NCBI RefSeq assembly: GCF_001598255.1
Contig: NZ_BCYP01000027.1
Location: 1 to 64,000 of the forward strand
Source: Mitsuaria chitosanitabida ATCC BAA-476 = NBRC 102408
GTDB taxonomy: Bacteria; Pseudomonadota; Gammaproteobacteria; Burkholderiales; Burkholderiaceae_C
Reading direction: 5' to 3'
Length of the DNA: 64,000 bases
The position numbers and the translations under genes were made by a program. This document shows, in pieces, positions 1 to 8,223 of this stretch (position 1 is the first letter of the stretch; each line of letters begins with the position of its first letter). The notes under the pieces were generated by a model that saw only the letters and a program-made list of their open reading frames with translations, was not told the origin of the DNA and ran no database searches.

Positions 1-1049
1 GGACGCGAGAGTGCTGGTGGGAGTGGACGTGAGAGTGAAAGTGAGAGTGGGAGTGGGAGTGAAAGTGGGAGTGGCTCCTTCTCCCGCAATGTCCGTTCCT
101 CCACTCCCTGTCGCGGCGAGGCGTCTTGCTCCCTCTCCCGCAGGGCGGGAGAGGGCTGGGGTGAGGGTCTTCCGGCGCCCTGCGCCTCGACGTCAAGCTC
201 GACCGGAGAGACTGTCGGCGACTGCGACTGCGACTGCGACTGCGACTGCGACTGCGCTGGCGGCGTCTCGACGACCACGCCGGGCGAGGGCTCCATCGGT
301 GGATTCGAGGCGACCGCCTTCGCGGGCATCGCGGCGAGCCTCACCAGCGCCTCGTTCCGGTTCTCCCGCGCCCGGGCCGACCCCGGATCGATCTTCAGCG
401 CCTCGTCCAGCAGCGCGAGCGCCGGTTGCGGCTGGTCCTTGAGCAGCAGCACATAGGCCAGGTTGTTGCGCGGCCGCGCGCGACCGGGCGAGAGCTCGAC
501 CGCCCGACGCAGCGCCATCTCGGCGGCGTCGAGCCGGCCGGCGGCGGCCAGCATGCGGCCCAGTCCGTCCAGGGCCTCGACGCTGGACGGATCCCGCGCC
601 GACGCCTTCGCATAGGCCTCGGCCGCGCGCGGCCAGTCGCGCGAACCCTCGAAGTAGCGCGCCGTCGCCAGGTAGGCCTCCAGCGGCAGCGGCGCGTCGT
701 CGACATGGAAGACCGGCTCGATCGTCAACGGACGCGGCTTGCCGGAGGCCGGCTCGTCCTGCCACATCGCGCAGCCCACCAGCGTCAGCCCGCAGGCCGA
801 GGCGCAGGCCACCGTCCGCAAGGCCGGCATCCGCGAGGCCGGCGAGGTCCGCCGCCCAAGGCTCGCCGCGAGCGCCACCGGCGCCATGGGCGCGAAGTCC
901 GACGCGGACTCGGCGACGATCCCGCGCCCCGCATCGCGGGCGGCCGACGGGACGCCGCGCAGGCCGGCCGCCTCCACCGGATCCAGGCCGATCTCGATGT
1001 CCACCTCGTCCAGCGGCAGCGGGGGCGGGAAGCGGGATTGCACGCGCAT
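1..1049 (-). CDS. tadD: TPR lipoprotein TadD (3' end cut by window edge)
   Basis: Tetratricopeptide protein of the Tad pilus, in other systems an outer-membrane-associated lipoprotein that helps assemble the secretin. The frame is open from 1049 to the left edge. Residues around 95-200 form TPR helices (motifs such as YLATARYFEGS, SVEALDGLGRML, PRNNLAYVLLL). An Ala/Cys-rich hydrophobic stretch ending in LVGC is a clear lipobox, but lies about 90 residues inside the frame. The start at 1049 has a good AGGAGAC ribosome site 20 bases after the tadC stop, while the ATG at 830 puts the lipobox 20 residues from the N terminus with little ribosome site. Both are possible. The C terminus (below position 260) is a (Gln-Ser) tract from a hexamer repeat, then residues encoded by a palindromic repeat element, then a Leu/Pro/Ser tail. 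The true stop is outside the window. Confidence 0.8.
   Translation of the reverse strand, partial: MRVQSRFPPPLPLDEVDIEIGLDPVEAAGLRGVPSAARDAGRGIVAESASDFAPMAPVALAASLGRRTSPASRMPALRTVACASACGLTLVGCAMWQDEPASGKPRPLTIEPVFHVDDAPLPLEAYLATARYFEGSRDWPRAAEAYAKASARDPSSVEALDGLGRMLAAAGRLDAAEMALRRAVELSPGRARPRNNLAYVLLLKDQPQPALALLDEALKIDPGSARARENRNEALVRLAAMPAKAVASNPPMEPSPGVVVETPPAQSQSQSQSQSQSPTVSPVELDVEAQGAGRPSPQPSPALREREQDASPRQGVEERTLREKEPLPLSLPLPLSLSLSRPLPPALSR
131..167 (-). repeat. Palindromic repeat element, copy 1 (inside tadD)
   Basis: Perfect 11-bp inverted repeat CCCTCTCCCGC / GCGGGAGAGGG at 131-141 and 145-155, followed by CTGGGGTGAGGG at 156-167. The same core and flank recur in the opposite orientation at 24560-24597. 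Here the element lies inside an open reading frame. Confidence 0.8.
221..256. repeat. Six perfect copies of hexamer ACTGCG
   Basis: Six tandem ACTGCG units. Read on the minus strand in the tadD frame they encode alternating Gln and Ser. A change in copy number would lengthen or shorten the tract without a frameshift. Positions 15-75 hold a second, imperfect hexamer array of GTGGGA/GTGAGA/GTGAAA type. Confidence 0.85.
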
Positions 1050-1069
1050 GACGGTCTCCTGGTCGGGGC

Positions 1070-2008
1070 TCAGTTGCCGCCCATGGTGGGCAGCAGCACG
1101 CGATAGATCTGGATCATGGCCGGCCCCATCAGCACGACCATCAACGCGGGGAAGATGCAGAAGATCAACGGGAACAGCAGCTTCAGCGCGATCTTGGACG
1201 CGGCCTCCTCGGCCCGCTGCCGACGGCGCGTTCGCAGCATCTCCGCATGGATCCGCAGGGACGCCGCGATGCTGGTGCCGAAGCGCTCCGCCTGGCTGAT
1301 CATCGTGACGAAACCGTCCACCTCCTCGACGCCAGTGCGGATCGCCAGGTTGCGCAGGGCCCGCTCGCGATCGGCGCCGGCGCGCAGCTCCAGGTTCACC
1401 AGCCTCAGCTCGTCGGCCAGGGCCGGACTCTTGAGCTGCAGGTCGTCCGCCACCCGCAGCATCGCGGCCTCGGTGCCCAGGCCCGCCTCCATGCAGACGG
1501 TCATCAGGTCGAGCGCGTCCGGGAAGGCCTCGAAGATGTCGCGCTGGCGCGTGCTCACCAGCTTGTTCAGCACGATGTTGGGCCCGTAGTAGCCGACCGA
1601 GGCCAGCACCAGCAGCAGCATCGCCAGCGAGGCGCCGCGCGGCGCCTCGCCGCTCATGGACATCAGGACGAATCCCGCCAGCGGCAGCCCCAGCGTCAGC
1701 AGCGTCTTCAGCCCGAAGAAGGCCGCCGGCGCCGCCGGATTGCGGATGCCCGCGTGGGAGAAGCGCAGCTTCAGGCTGGACTGCTCGAAGCCTTCCTCCG
1801 GCATGGACAGCTTGCCGATGGGCTTGGTCAGCTCGGCCACCACCTGCATCGCGCGCTCGCCGCCGCCGCCACGCCGCCGCGCGTCGCCCGTCAGCGCGCG
1901 CAGCCGCTGCCGGGCCGGGTCGGGCCGCACCAGCGCGCCCAGTCCCAGCACCGCGGCCACGGCCACCACGAACACCATCGCCAGCACGCCCATCTGCATC
2001 GCGGTCAT
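1070..2008 (-). CDS. tadC: Tad pilus platform protein TadC
   Basis: Inner-membrane type II secretion F-domain protein, 312 residues, which with TadB forms the platform that couples the TadA motor to pilin extrusion. It has an N-terminal membrane segment (residues 5-25), a pair around 95-145 and a C-terminal pair around 270-305. The F-domain core includes FPDALDLMTVCMEAGLG and VEEVDGFVTMISQAERFG, characteristic of TadC. The start at 2008 has an AGGAGAC ribosome site. It lies 43 bases after tadB in the same transcription unit. Confidence 0.92.
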   Translation of the reverse strand: MTAMQMGVLAMVFVVAVAAVLGLGALVRPDPARQRLRALTGDARRRGGGGERAMQVVAELTKPIGKLSMPEEGFEQSSLKLRFSHAGIRNPAAPAAFFGLKTLLTLGLPLAGFVLMSMSGEAPRGASLAMLLLVLASVGYYGPNIVLNKLVSTRQRDIFEAFPDALDLMTVCMEAGLGTEAAMLRVADDLQLKSPALADELRLVNLELRAGADRERALRNLAIRTGVEEVDGFVTMISQAERFGTSIAASLRIHAEMLRTRRRQRAEEAASKIALKLLFPLIFCIFPALMVVLMGPAMIQIYRVLLPTMGGN

Positions 2009-2051
2009 CGTGCGTCTCCTCGTGTCCCGGGGTTCCGGTGTCCGCGCCCGC

Positions 2052-3026
2052 TCAGACGCGGATGCGGATGATGCGGCGCATCCACAGGATGCCCACGGCC
2101 ATCATGAACAGCGCCACGCCCACCATGCGCAGGCCCAGCGGGTCGCTCCACAGCACCGCCATGAAGTCCGGATTGAGCAGGTTCACCACCATGGCCACGC
2201 CGAAGGGCAGGGCGGTCAGGATCATGGCCGACAGCCGCCCCTCCGCCGACAGCGTGCGGACCTCGCCGAGCAGGCGCAGCCGGTCCCGCACCAGCGCCGA
2301 GATCTTGTCCAGCAGCTCCGCCAGATTGCCGCCCGACTCGCGCTGGATCATCACCGCCACCACGAAGTAGCTGACGTCGGGAATCGGCACCCGCTCCGCC
2401 AGCCGCGTCAGCGCGTCGTTGGCGGGCACGCCGTAGTTGATCTCGTCGAAGAGGATGCGGAAGTCGCGGCCCAGCGGCGCGGGCATCTCCTCGGCCACCA
2501 TGCGGATCGCCGACGGGAAGGCGTGACCGGCGCGCATGGCCCGCCCCATCAGGTCCAGCGCCTCGGGGAACTGGCGCTCCATGCGGGCGGTGCGCTCGGT
2601 GGCGCGCGAGGCCACGCGCCACCACGGCAGCACCGCCAGCCCCAGCGCCAGCCCCAGGCCCACCACCATGGGCTTGCCCAGCAGCATCGGCAGCAGCAGC
2701 CCGCAGGCCCCCAGCGTCAGCGACAGCAGCATCAGCTCCGCCACCGACGCCGTCACCGCCGCGGCCGCCGTCAGGCGCCGCATCTTGCGGCCCGGCCCGG
2801 TGCGGGCCAGCAGCGCGTTCAGGCGCGGCAGCCGCTCCTGCGCCTGGGCGCGCTCGATGCTGCTGCTGGCGCCGGCGGGGTTCTCGCCCGAGAGCGCCGA
2901 CAGCCGCGCGGCGATGCGCTTGGCCTCCGCGCTGTGGCGCGAGGCCCAGAGGATGTACAGCCCCTCGATGGCCAGCAGCACCGCCAGGAAGGCGACGCCG
3001 GAAAACAGGATCAGGCTCAGGTCCAT
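2052..3026 (-). CDS. tadB: Tad pilus platform protein TadB
   Basis: Inner-membrane F-domain protein, 324 residues, partner of TadC. One N-terminal membrane segment (LILFSGVAFLAVLLAIEGL) is followed by a cytoplasmic linker, two mid-protein membrane segments (about 100-150), the F-domain (FPEALDLMGRAMRAGHAF, YFVVAVMIQRESGGNLAELL) and two C-terminal segments. The longer upstream open frame is not used: the ATG at 3026 has GGGAG at a proper distance and begins directly with the membrane anchor. It follows tadA by 28 bases. Confidence 0.92.
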   Translation of the reverse strand: MDLSLILFSGVAFLAVLLAIEGLYILWASRHSAEAKRIAARLSALSGENPAGASSSIERAQAQERLPRLNALLARTGPGRKMRRLTAAAAVTASVAELMLLSLTLGACGLLLPMLLGKPMVVGLGLALGLAVLPWWRVASRATERTARMERQFPEALDLMGRAMRAGHAFPSAIRMVAEEMPAPLGRDFRILFDEINYGVPANDALTRLAERVPIPDVSYFVVAVMIQRESGGNLAELLDKISALVRDRLRLLGEVRTLSAEGRLSAMILTALPFGVAMVVNLLNPDFMAVLWSDPLGLRMVGVALFMMAVGILWMRRIIRIRV

Positions 3027-3054
3027 GATGGGCTCCCGTGCGTCGGACTCGGAC

Positions 3055-4440
3055 TCAGACCTCGACCCGCATCGGCGTGAACAGCGTCTGCGGCAGGTCG
3101 ATGCCGCGCGCCGACAGCCGGTCCCAGCAGCGCGGCCGCACCCCGGTGGCGCTGAAGAAGCCCTGCACCGCGCCATTGGGGCCCACGCCCGTCTGCTTGA
3201 AGGAGAAGATCTCCTGCAGCGTCACCGTGTCGCCTTCCATGCCGGTGACCTCCTGGATGCTGGTGAGCTTGCGGGTGCCGTCGGACAGCCGGTTGGCCTG
3301 CACGATCACGCCGATGGCCGAGGCGATCTGCGCCCGCGCCGCCTTGGCCGGCAGGTCCACGCCCGCCATCGCGATCATGCTTTCCAGCCGCGCCAGCGCG
3401 TCGCGCGGCGTGTTGGCGTGCACCGTGGTCATCGAGCCTTCGTGGCCCGTGTTCATCGCCTGCAGCATGTCCAGCGCCTCGGCGCCGCGGGTCTCGCCCA
3501 GGATGATGCGGTCCGGCCGCATCCGCAGCGCGTTGCGCACCAGCGCGCGCTGGGCCACCTCGCCGCGCCCCTCGATGTTGGGCGGCCGCGTCTCCAGCCG
3601 CACCACGTGCGGCTGCTGCAGCTGCAGCTCGGCCGCGTCCTCGATGGTGACGATGCGCTCGCTGTGCGGGATCGCGCCGCTCAGGATGTTCAGCAGCGTC
3701 GTCTTGCCCGAGCCCGTGCCGCCCGAGATCAGGATGTTGGTCCGCGACTGCGACAGCGCCGCCAGGAAGCGCGCCATCTCCGCCGACATCGAGCGCAGCT
3801 CGATCAGGTTGTCCGCCTTCAGCGGAACCGCCGCGAAGCGCCGGATCGAGAGGATGGGCCCGTCGATGGCCAGCGGCGGAATGATCGCGTTCACGCGCGA
3901 GCCGTCCGGCAGCCGCGCGTCCACCATGGGGCTGGCCTCGTCCACGCGGCGGCCGATGCGCGAGACGATCTTGTCGATGATCTTGAGCAGGTGGTCGTCG
4001 TCGGCGAAGCGCACGTCGGTGAGCTCCAGCCGGCCGCGCCGCTCCACGTAGACCTGCGCATGCGTGTTGACCAGGATGTCCGACACCGTCGGATCCGCCA
4101 GCAGCGGCTCGATCGGGCCGAAGCCCAGCATCTCGTACTGGATGTCGCGCACCAGCGCGCGCCGCTCGGCGGCGTTCAGGACCAGGTTCTCCTCGAACAG
4201 CAGCCGCTCCACCATCTGCCGCAGCTCTTCCTTGAGCGTGTCCGCGCCCAGGCCGTCCATCGCCTCCAGGTCCAGGCGCCCGAGCAGCAGCTGGTGGATG
4301 CGCGTCTTGGTGGCCTGGTAGGCCTGCGTCGGCGCGCCGGCGGCCTCCTCGGGCGGACCGTCGGCGCCGTTCATGCCACCTGGCAGGAAGCCGGCGGCCG
4401 CGGCGCCCAGGCGCTCGCGCAGGGTCATGGATTCCTTCAT
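3055..4440 (-). CDS. tadA: Tad pilus motor ATPase TadA (CpaF family)
   Basis: Hexameric type II/IV secretion ATPase, 461 residues, that powers Flp pilus assembly. The Walker A motif [12 protein letters not shown], the Asp box ([10 protein letters not shown]), Walker B region ([28 protein letters not shown]) and His box (TTVHANTP) are all present. The N-terminal 70 residues are Pro/Ala-rich, before the usual all-helical N domain. The ATG at 4440 overlaps the tadZ stop as ATGA. The same frame stays open far upstream, but that part is the tadZ coding region read out of frame. Confidence 0.95.
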   Translation of the reverse strand: MKESMTLRERLGAAAAGFLPGGMNGADGPPEEAAGAPTQAYQATKTRIHQLLLGRLDLEAMDGLGADTLKEELRQMVERLLFEENLVLNAAERRALVRDIQYEMLGFGPIEPLLADPTVSDILVNTHAQVYVERRGRLELTDVRFADDDHLLKIIDKIVSRIGRRVDEASPMVDARLPDGSRVNAIIPPLAIDGPILSIRRFAAVPLKADNLIELRSMSAEMARFLAALSQSRTNILISGGTGSGKTTLLNILSGAIPHSERIVTIEDAAELQLQQPHVVRLETRPPNIEGRGEVAQRALVRNALRMRPDRIILGETRGAEALDMLQAMNTGHEGSMTTVHANTPRDALARLESMIAMAGVDLPAKAARAQIASAIGVIVQANRLSDGTRKLTSIQEVTGMEGDTVTLQEIFSFKQTGVGPNGAVQGFFSATGVRPRCWDRLSARGIDLPQTLFTPMRVEV

Positions 4441-5618
4441 GCGGATGCTCCCCGGAACAGGCCCGACAGCCAGCCGCGCTGCGGTGCGGGCGCCTCGGGC
4501 GCGATCTGCTGCGCCAGCTCGCGCAGGGCCTTGGCGATGCTGCTGCCCGGCGCGATGGTCTCGACCGGCACGCCCTGGTTGACCGCCCCGGCGACGGCCT
4601 CGTAGTGGTTGGGCAGCACGATGGGCTCGACGATGCCCAGCGTGCGCCGCAGGTCCTCGAGGCTGAACTGGCTGTCCTTGTGATGGCGGTTGACGATCCA
4701 GCGGACCTTGTCGGCCGGATAGTCCAAGGAGCGGAACACGTCCCGCAGCCGCTTGCCGTCGCGGATGAAGGGCAGCGTCAGCTGCAGCACCGCGAACAGC
4801 TTGTCGGCCTGGTCCAGCGCCGCCAGCGTCACGGCGCTCAGCGAGCGTCCCACGTCCACCACCACGTAATCGAAGCTCTCGCGCGCCTGGCGCAGGATGG
4901 CCTGCACCTGCGCGGGCGTGACGTCGGCCGCGTGGGCCGGATCCTCCGGCGCGGCCAGCACCCACAGGCCCGGGCCGGCCTCGGCCATCGCGGACTGCAG
5001 CAGGTCGGCGTCCAGCCGCGCGATGTTGCGCGCGACGTCGGCCACGTGGCTGGGCGGCGTCTGCGTGCCCAGGAACAGCGCGGCGTCGCCGAACTGCAGG
5101 TTCATGTCGATCAGCGCGACCCGGCGCCGGCCGCCGGCCGCCAGCAGATGCGCCAGGTTGGCCGCGACGAAGGTCGCGCCGCTGCCGCCCTTGCAGGACA
5201 CCAGCGCCAGCAGCTCGCCATTGCGCACCGGCTCGGGCGCGGCCGCCGCGCCGGCCGCGCCGCGCTTGCGACGCAGGCGCTGCAGGGCGGCGAGCACCGC
5301 GTCGCCGGGCGCGGCGGCGGGCAGCACCTCGCGCACGCCGGCCCGCATCGCGCGCATCAGCAGGTCGGGCGAGAGCTCCGGCGCCACCAGCACCACGTCG
5401 ACCTCCGGGTGCTGCGTGGCCAGGCGCTCCAGCGCGAGGAAGTCCTCGGTGGAGGCCGTCTCCGCCAGCAGCAGGTCGGGCCGGCTGCCGTTGACGATGG
5501 CGTTGACCTCGCGCAGCGGCTTCTCCAGGGATCCCACCGCGAAGGCGGGATCGGCGCGCAGGGCCTCCAGCCACGCGCGGGCGTGGGCGGCGTCGGGGGT
5601 GACGATCTTGACTCTCAC
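4437..5618 (-). CDS. tadZ: Pilus localisation ATPase TadZ (CpaE family)
   Basis: 393-residue MinD/ParA-like protein that in other systems places the Tad machine at its cell site. It has an N-terminal receiver-like domain (about 1-115), then a P-loop domain whose loop reads CKGGSGATF: the usual lysine of KGGxGKT is replaced by alanine, a deviation known in the TadZ/CpaE family. Other features are [11 protein letters not shown] and [12 protein letters not shown]. Translation most likely starts at the GTG at 5618, which overlaps the preceding stop as GTGA. The upstream part of the open frame is a shadow of the pilin gene. Confidence 0.9.
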   Translation of the reverse strand: MRVKIVTPDAAHARAWLEALRADPAFAVGSLEKPLREVNAIVNGSRPDLLLAETASTEDFLALERLATQHPEVDVVLVAPELSPDLLMRAMRAGVREVLPAAAPGDAVLAALQRLRRKRGAAGAAAAPEPVRNGELLALVSCKGGSGATFVAANLAHLLAAGGRRRVALIDMNLQFGDAALFLGTQTPPSHVADVARNIARLDADLLQSAMAEAGPGLWVLAAPEDPAHAADVTPAQVQAILRQARESFDYVVVDVGRSLSAVTLAALDQADKLFAVLQLTLPFIRDGKRLRDVFRSLDYPADKVRWIVNRHHKDSQFSLEDLRRTLGIVEPIVLPNHYEAVAGAVNQGVPVETIAPGSSIAKALRELAQQIAPEAPAPQRGWLSGLFRGASA

Positions 5619-6079
5619 TGGCACACCTCGTTGGAAGCGCTGCTCATGTACTCCTTGCGCAGCGTGGTGGCGAAGGCCGGCAGCGTCAGCGTCAGCGGCG
5701 TGAAGGGGATGATGGCCTTGTAGGTGTAGCCGGTCAGCGAGACCATCACCGCCTTGCAGTCCACCGACGTGCAGGTGTTGACCGCGTTGGGCGGGTTCAG
5801 ATAGGACACCGTGATGTTGGCCGTGCCCAGCGTGGGCAGGCGGCCGATCATGCGGGACTTGATGTGGCTGTCGTTCATGTCGCACACCACGGCCAGCCGC
5901 GCGCCGTAGCGCGTGGCCTCGACCGCGGCGTTCCAGGTCCACAGCAGCCGGCCCATCTCCACCGCGCCCATCACCAGCATGCAGAGCAGCACGCTCACCA
6001 GCGCGAACTCGACCGCGGCCGCGCCGCGCTGCGCGCCGCGCGGCGAACGATCCTGGCGGGTGAGGCGACGGGGGTTCAC
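5615..6079 (-). CDS. tadE: TadE-family minor pilin
   Basis: 154-residue pseudopilin. A short basic N terminus is followed by [16 protein letters not shown], the TadE-type prepilin motif (Gly at -1, Glu at +5 relative to cleavage), and a single membrane helix. The exported part carries several cysteines. The GTG start at 6079 overlaps the upstream stop as GTGA. It is probably processed by the prepilin peptidase encoded at 12312-12878. Confidence 0.85.
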   Translation of the reverse strand: MNPRRLTRQDRSPRGAQRGAAAVEFALVSVLLCMLVMGAVEMGRLLWTWNAAVEATRYGARLAVVCDMNDSHIKSRMIGRLPTLGTANITVSYLNPPNAVNTCTSVDCKAVMVSLTGYTYKAIIPFTPLTLTLPAFATTLRKEYMSSASNEVCQ

Positions 6080-6618
6080 AGCTGCGCCCTCATGGTCACC
6101 GTGATGGTGTTGAAGTTCATGCTCGGGATCACGAAGCCGACCACCGACGTGTAGGGGTAGCTGTTGATGCTGGCGGTGACCAGGTTGACGGTGCCGCTGC
6201 CGGTGAGCTGGTTGGCGTTGGTCGCCGGGCACAGCGAGGCGTCGCAGATGCTCACCATGGCGGTGGTCAGGCCGGGCAGCAGCGCTGTGCCGCTGCAGTC
6301 GGTGGTGGCGTAGACCGCCAGGCAGCGGGCCTGCGCGGCGATGGTGGCGTCGCCGGGGCCGTGCTGCGAGAGGTGGCGCGCGGCGTCGCGCACCGACTTG
6401 TCCAGCATGTTGTAGCTGAAGACCGCGCGGCCCAGCTCGCTCGCGCCGAAGACCAGCAGCAGCAGCGGCGTCATCAGCAGGCCCAGCTCCACCGCCGCCA
6501 CGCCGCGGCTGCGCGCCCGCCGGCCGACGCGGGCGGGCGCCGCGTCGATGCCGGTCGCCTCGAGGGCCGGACGAGTGTCCGCCTCGACGGTGGGGCGCAT
6601 GGTCGATTCGAGTCGCAT
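6076..6618 (-). CDS. tadF: TadE/TadF-family minor pilin
   Basis: 180-residue protein with the motif SRGVAAVELGLLMTPLLLLVF, i.e. a TadE-like prepilin cleavage site followed by a membrane helix, after a longer than usual (about 40 residues) cytoplasmic leader. The exported domain has four cysteines (RCLAVYATTDC, SICDASLC), suggesting two disulfides. TadE versus TadF naming cannot be settled from sequence alone. It sits 7 bases after tadG. Confidence 0.82.
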   Translation of the reverse strand: MRLESTMRPTVEADTRPALEATGIDAAPARVGRRARSRGVAAVELGLLMTPLLLLVFGASELGRAVFSYNMLDKSVRDAARHLSQHGPGDATIAAQARCLAVYATTDCSGTALLPGLTTAMVSICDASLCPATNANQLTGSGTVNLVTASINSYPYTSVVGFVIPSMNFNTITVTMRAQL

Positions 6619-6625
6619 GCCGGCC

Positions 6626-7891
6626 TCACTGGACGAGCGCCGGGACCATGGGTCCCACGCTGGTGGAATCGCCCGCCACGCCCGAGGACGCGCAGGGGCT
6701 GCCGATGGCGCTGGACAGGCCGATGTACTCCATGTTCAGCGTGTCGTTGGGGCTGTCGATGGGCTGCAGCATCAGCACGCAGGCCCAGCCCTGCACGGTC
6801 GTGGTGTGCGAGCCGCTGGAGAGCGCGCTGCAATCGATGATGGGCGCGATCACCAGCCGGCGGTCCGCGCCGTACTGCGTGTGCTGCGCCACCGTCGTCG
6901 TCGGGTTGTAGGCGTTGCTGATCGACAGCCCGGTGATGGTGTTGCCGGCCGCGACCGTGCTGCCGTAGGGCGTGTGCGAGGCGCGCCGGGTGATGAAGTC
7001 CCCGATCGCGTTCTTGCCCGAGGGCCAGTCGGTCGTCGTGTAGGCGTAGCCGGTGAAGTCCGGCGGCGCATTGGTCACATTGGTCGACCCGGTCTGGTAC
7101 AGGCCGAAGCGCGAGTTCCAGGCCTTGGCCGCGGCGTTGCCCATGTTGCCGGGCTGTCCCACCGGCGTGGTCACGTTCAGCGAGCACATGCCGTTGCCGG
7201 TGAGCAGGGCCGCGAGCTCGCTCTCGCCGCCGCTGGGCGGGCTGAAGTCGATCCAGTTCCAGTTGCCGCCGCCGTCCTTGAAGCGGCCGCTGACCCAGGC
7301 GCCCGCCGTCAGGCCGAAGGGGGGCGAGGAGCTGGCGCTGGAGCCCGCCGCCTTGCACACGCCCAGCGGCACGGCGCAGTTGCTCTGCGCCGGGGTGAGC
7401 GTGGCGGTGGCCAGGGCCTGGACGCTGCTGGCCCCGAGGCCCAGCACCCGCATGAAGTAGGGCGCGAAGCCGCCGCGCGTCAGCGTGCACCGCACGTACT
7501 TGGAGGACGCGGAGGCCGCGCCGGCCGAGCTCCACAGGCTGCCGGCGGCCAACGAGCTGCCGAAGCCGACGGTGATGTCCGCGTCCGTGATCGCGGAGCC
7601 CTGGAAGGCGACGCGGTTCTGCTTGGCGATGGTGCGGCCGGCCGCCTCGGCGCGCGGGAAGGCCGCGGCCGGGATGGTCGGCGCGCCGGTCAGCTCGTAG
7701 CTGGCCGCCAGGGCGCAGGCGTCGGCGGCGTTCTGCAGCTCGGTCTTGGCCAGGTAGAGCCGGCCCCCGTCCACCGCCAGGCCGAGGAACCCCACCATCA
7801 CCGCCAGCAGCAGGCCCACCACGATCGCGACCGCGCCGCGCGAGCGCTCGCGCGAGGCGCGGTGGACACGACGATGCGGGCGGGCGGACAT
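6626..7891 (-). CDS. tadG: TadG-family pilus assembly protein
   Basis: 421-residue protein with an N-terminal RGAVAIVVGLLLAVMVGFLG segment (TadG-like, one membrane helix) followed by the family hallmark AVDGGRLYLAKTELQNAADA and a large Ser/Thr/Gly-rich periplasmic domain with paired cysteines. TadG proteins are thought to anchor the pilus or stabilise the machine in the periplasm. The start at 7891 has a GGGAGA ribosome site. Confidence 0.85.
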   Translation of the reverse strand: MSARPHRRVHRASRERSRGAVAIVVGLLLAVMVGFLGLAVDGGRLYLAKTELQNAADACALAASYELTGAPTIPAAAFPRAEAAGRTIAKQNRVAFQGSAITDADITVGFGSSLAAGSLWSSAGAASASSKYVRCTLTRGGFAPYFMRVLGLGASSVQALATATLTPAQSNCAVPLGVCKAAGSSASSSPPFGLTAGAWVSGRFKDGGGNWNWIDFSPPSGGESELAALLTGNGMCSLNVTTPVGQPGNMGNAAAKAWNSRFGLYQTGSTNVTNAPPDFTGYAYTTTDWPSGKNAIGDFITRRASHTPYGSTVAAGNTITGLSISNAYNPTTTVAQHTQYGADRRLVIAPIIDCSALSSGSHTTTVQGWACVLMLQPIDSPNDTLNMEYIGLSSAIGSPCASSGVAGDSTSVGPMVPALVQ

Positions 7892-7915
7892 GGCGGTCTC
7901 CCTGCGGGCGCGGGC

Positions 7916-8221
7916 TCAGCGGTCCGTGCCGCCGGCGCCCACGCCGATGTTGATGATGTTGCTGGGCGGCGGCGCCTTGTACGAGTCGACAGCTCGCACG
8001 CCGGCCTCGCGCATCAGGCGCCCGTCGGTGCGGGTTGTCAGCGCGGCGTTGCGCGCGGGCGCGTTGGGATCCAGCACCTGCTGCGCGAAGAGCGCGCGCG
8101 TGGCGTCGCTGAACTGACGGTCGGTCTTGGGTGTCGTCGTGGCCGCGCAGCCGCACAGCAGCGCGGCGGCCAGGGCGATCAGGCTCGGCGTCAGGGCGCC
8201 GGGGAGGTCGTCGCGGATCAT
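7916..8221 (-). CDS. Small Tad-locus lipoprotein
   Basis: 101-residue protein starting at 8221 with an AAGGAGT ribosome site two bases after the secretin stop. The N terminus is a signal peptide ending in the lipobox LLCGC. The mature part is hydrophilic and ends in a Pro/Asn/Gly-rich tail. Many Tad loci encode one or two small lipoproteins next to the secretin (RcpB- or CpaD-like); the position suggests that role, but sequence similarity to a named family is not obvious. Confidence 0.7.
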   Translation of the reverse strand: MIRDDLPGALTPSLIALAAALLCGCAATTTPKTDRQFSDATRALFAQQVLDPNAPARNAALTTRTDGRLMREAGVRAVDSYKAPPPSNIINIGVGAGGTDR

Positions 8222-8223
8222 GG

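Noticed and set aside
221-256. Hexamer array as a CRISPR-like repeat
   Set aside because: Contiguous units without spacers; a simple tandem repeat inside a coding region.
2536-4605. Long plus-strand open frames opposite tadB, tadA and tadZ
   Set aside because: Arg/Ser/Ala-rich translations with no motifs; the minus-strand genes have complete family signatures and ribosome sites.
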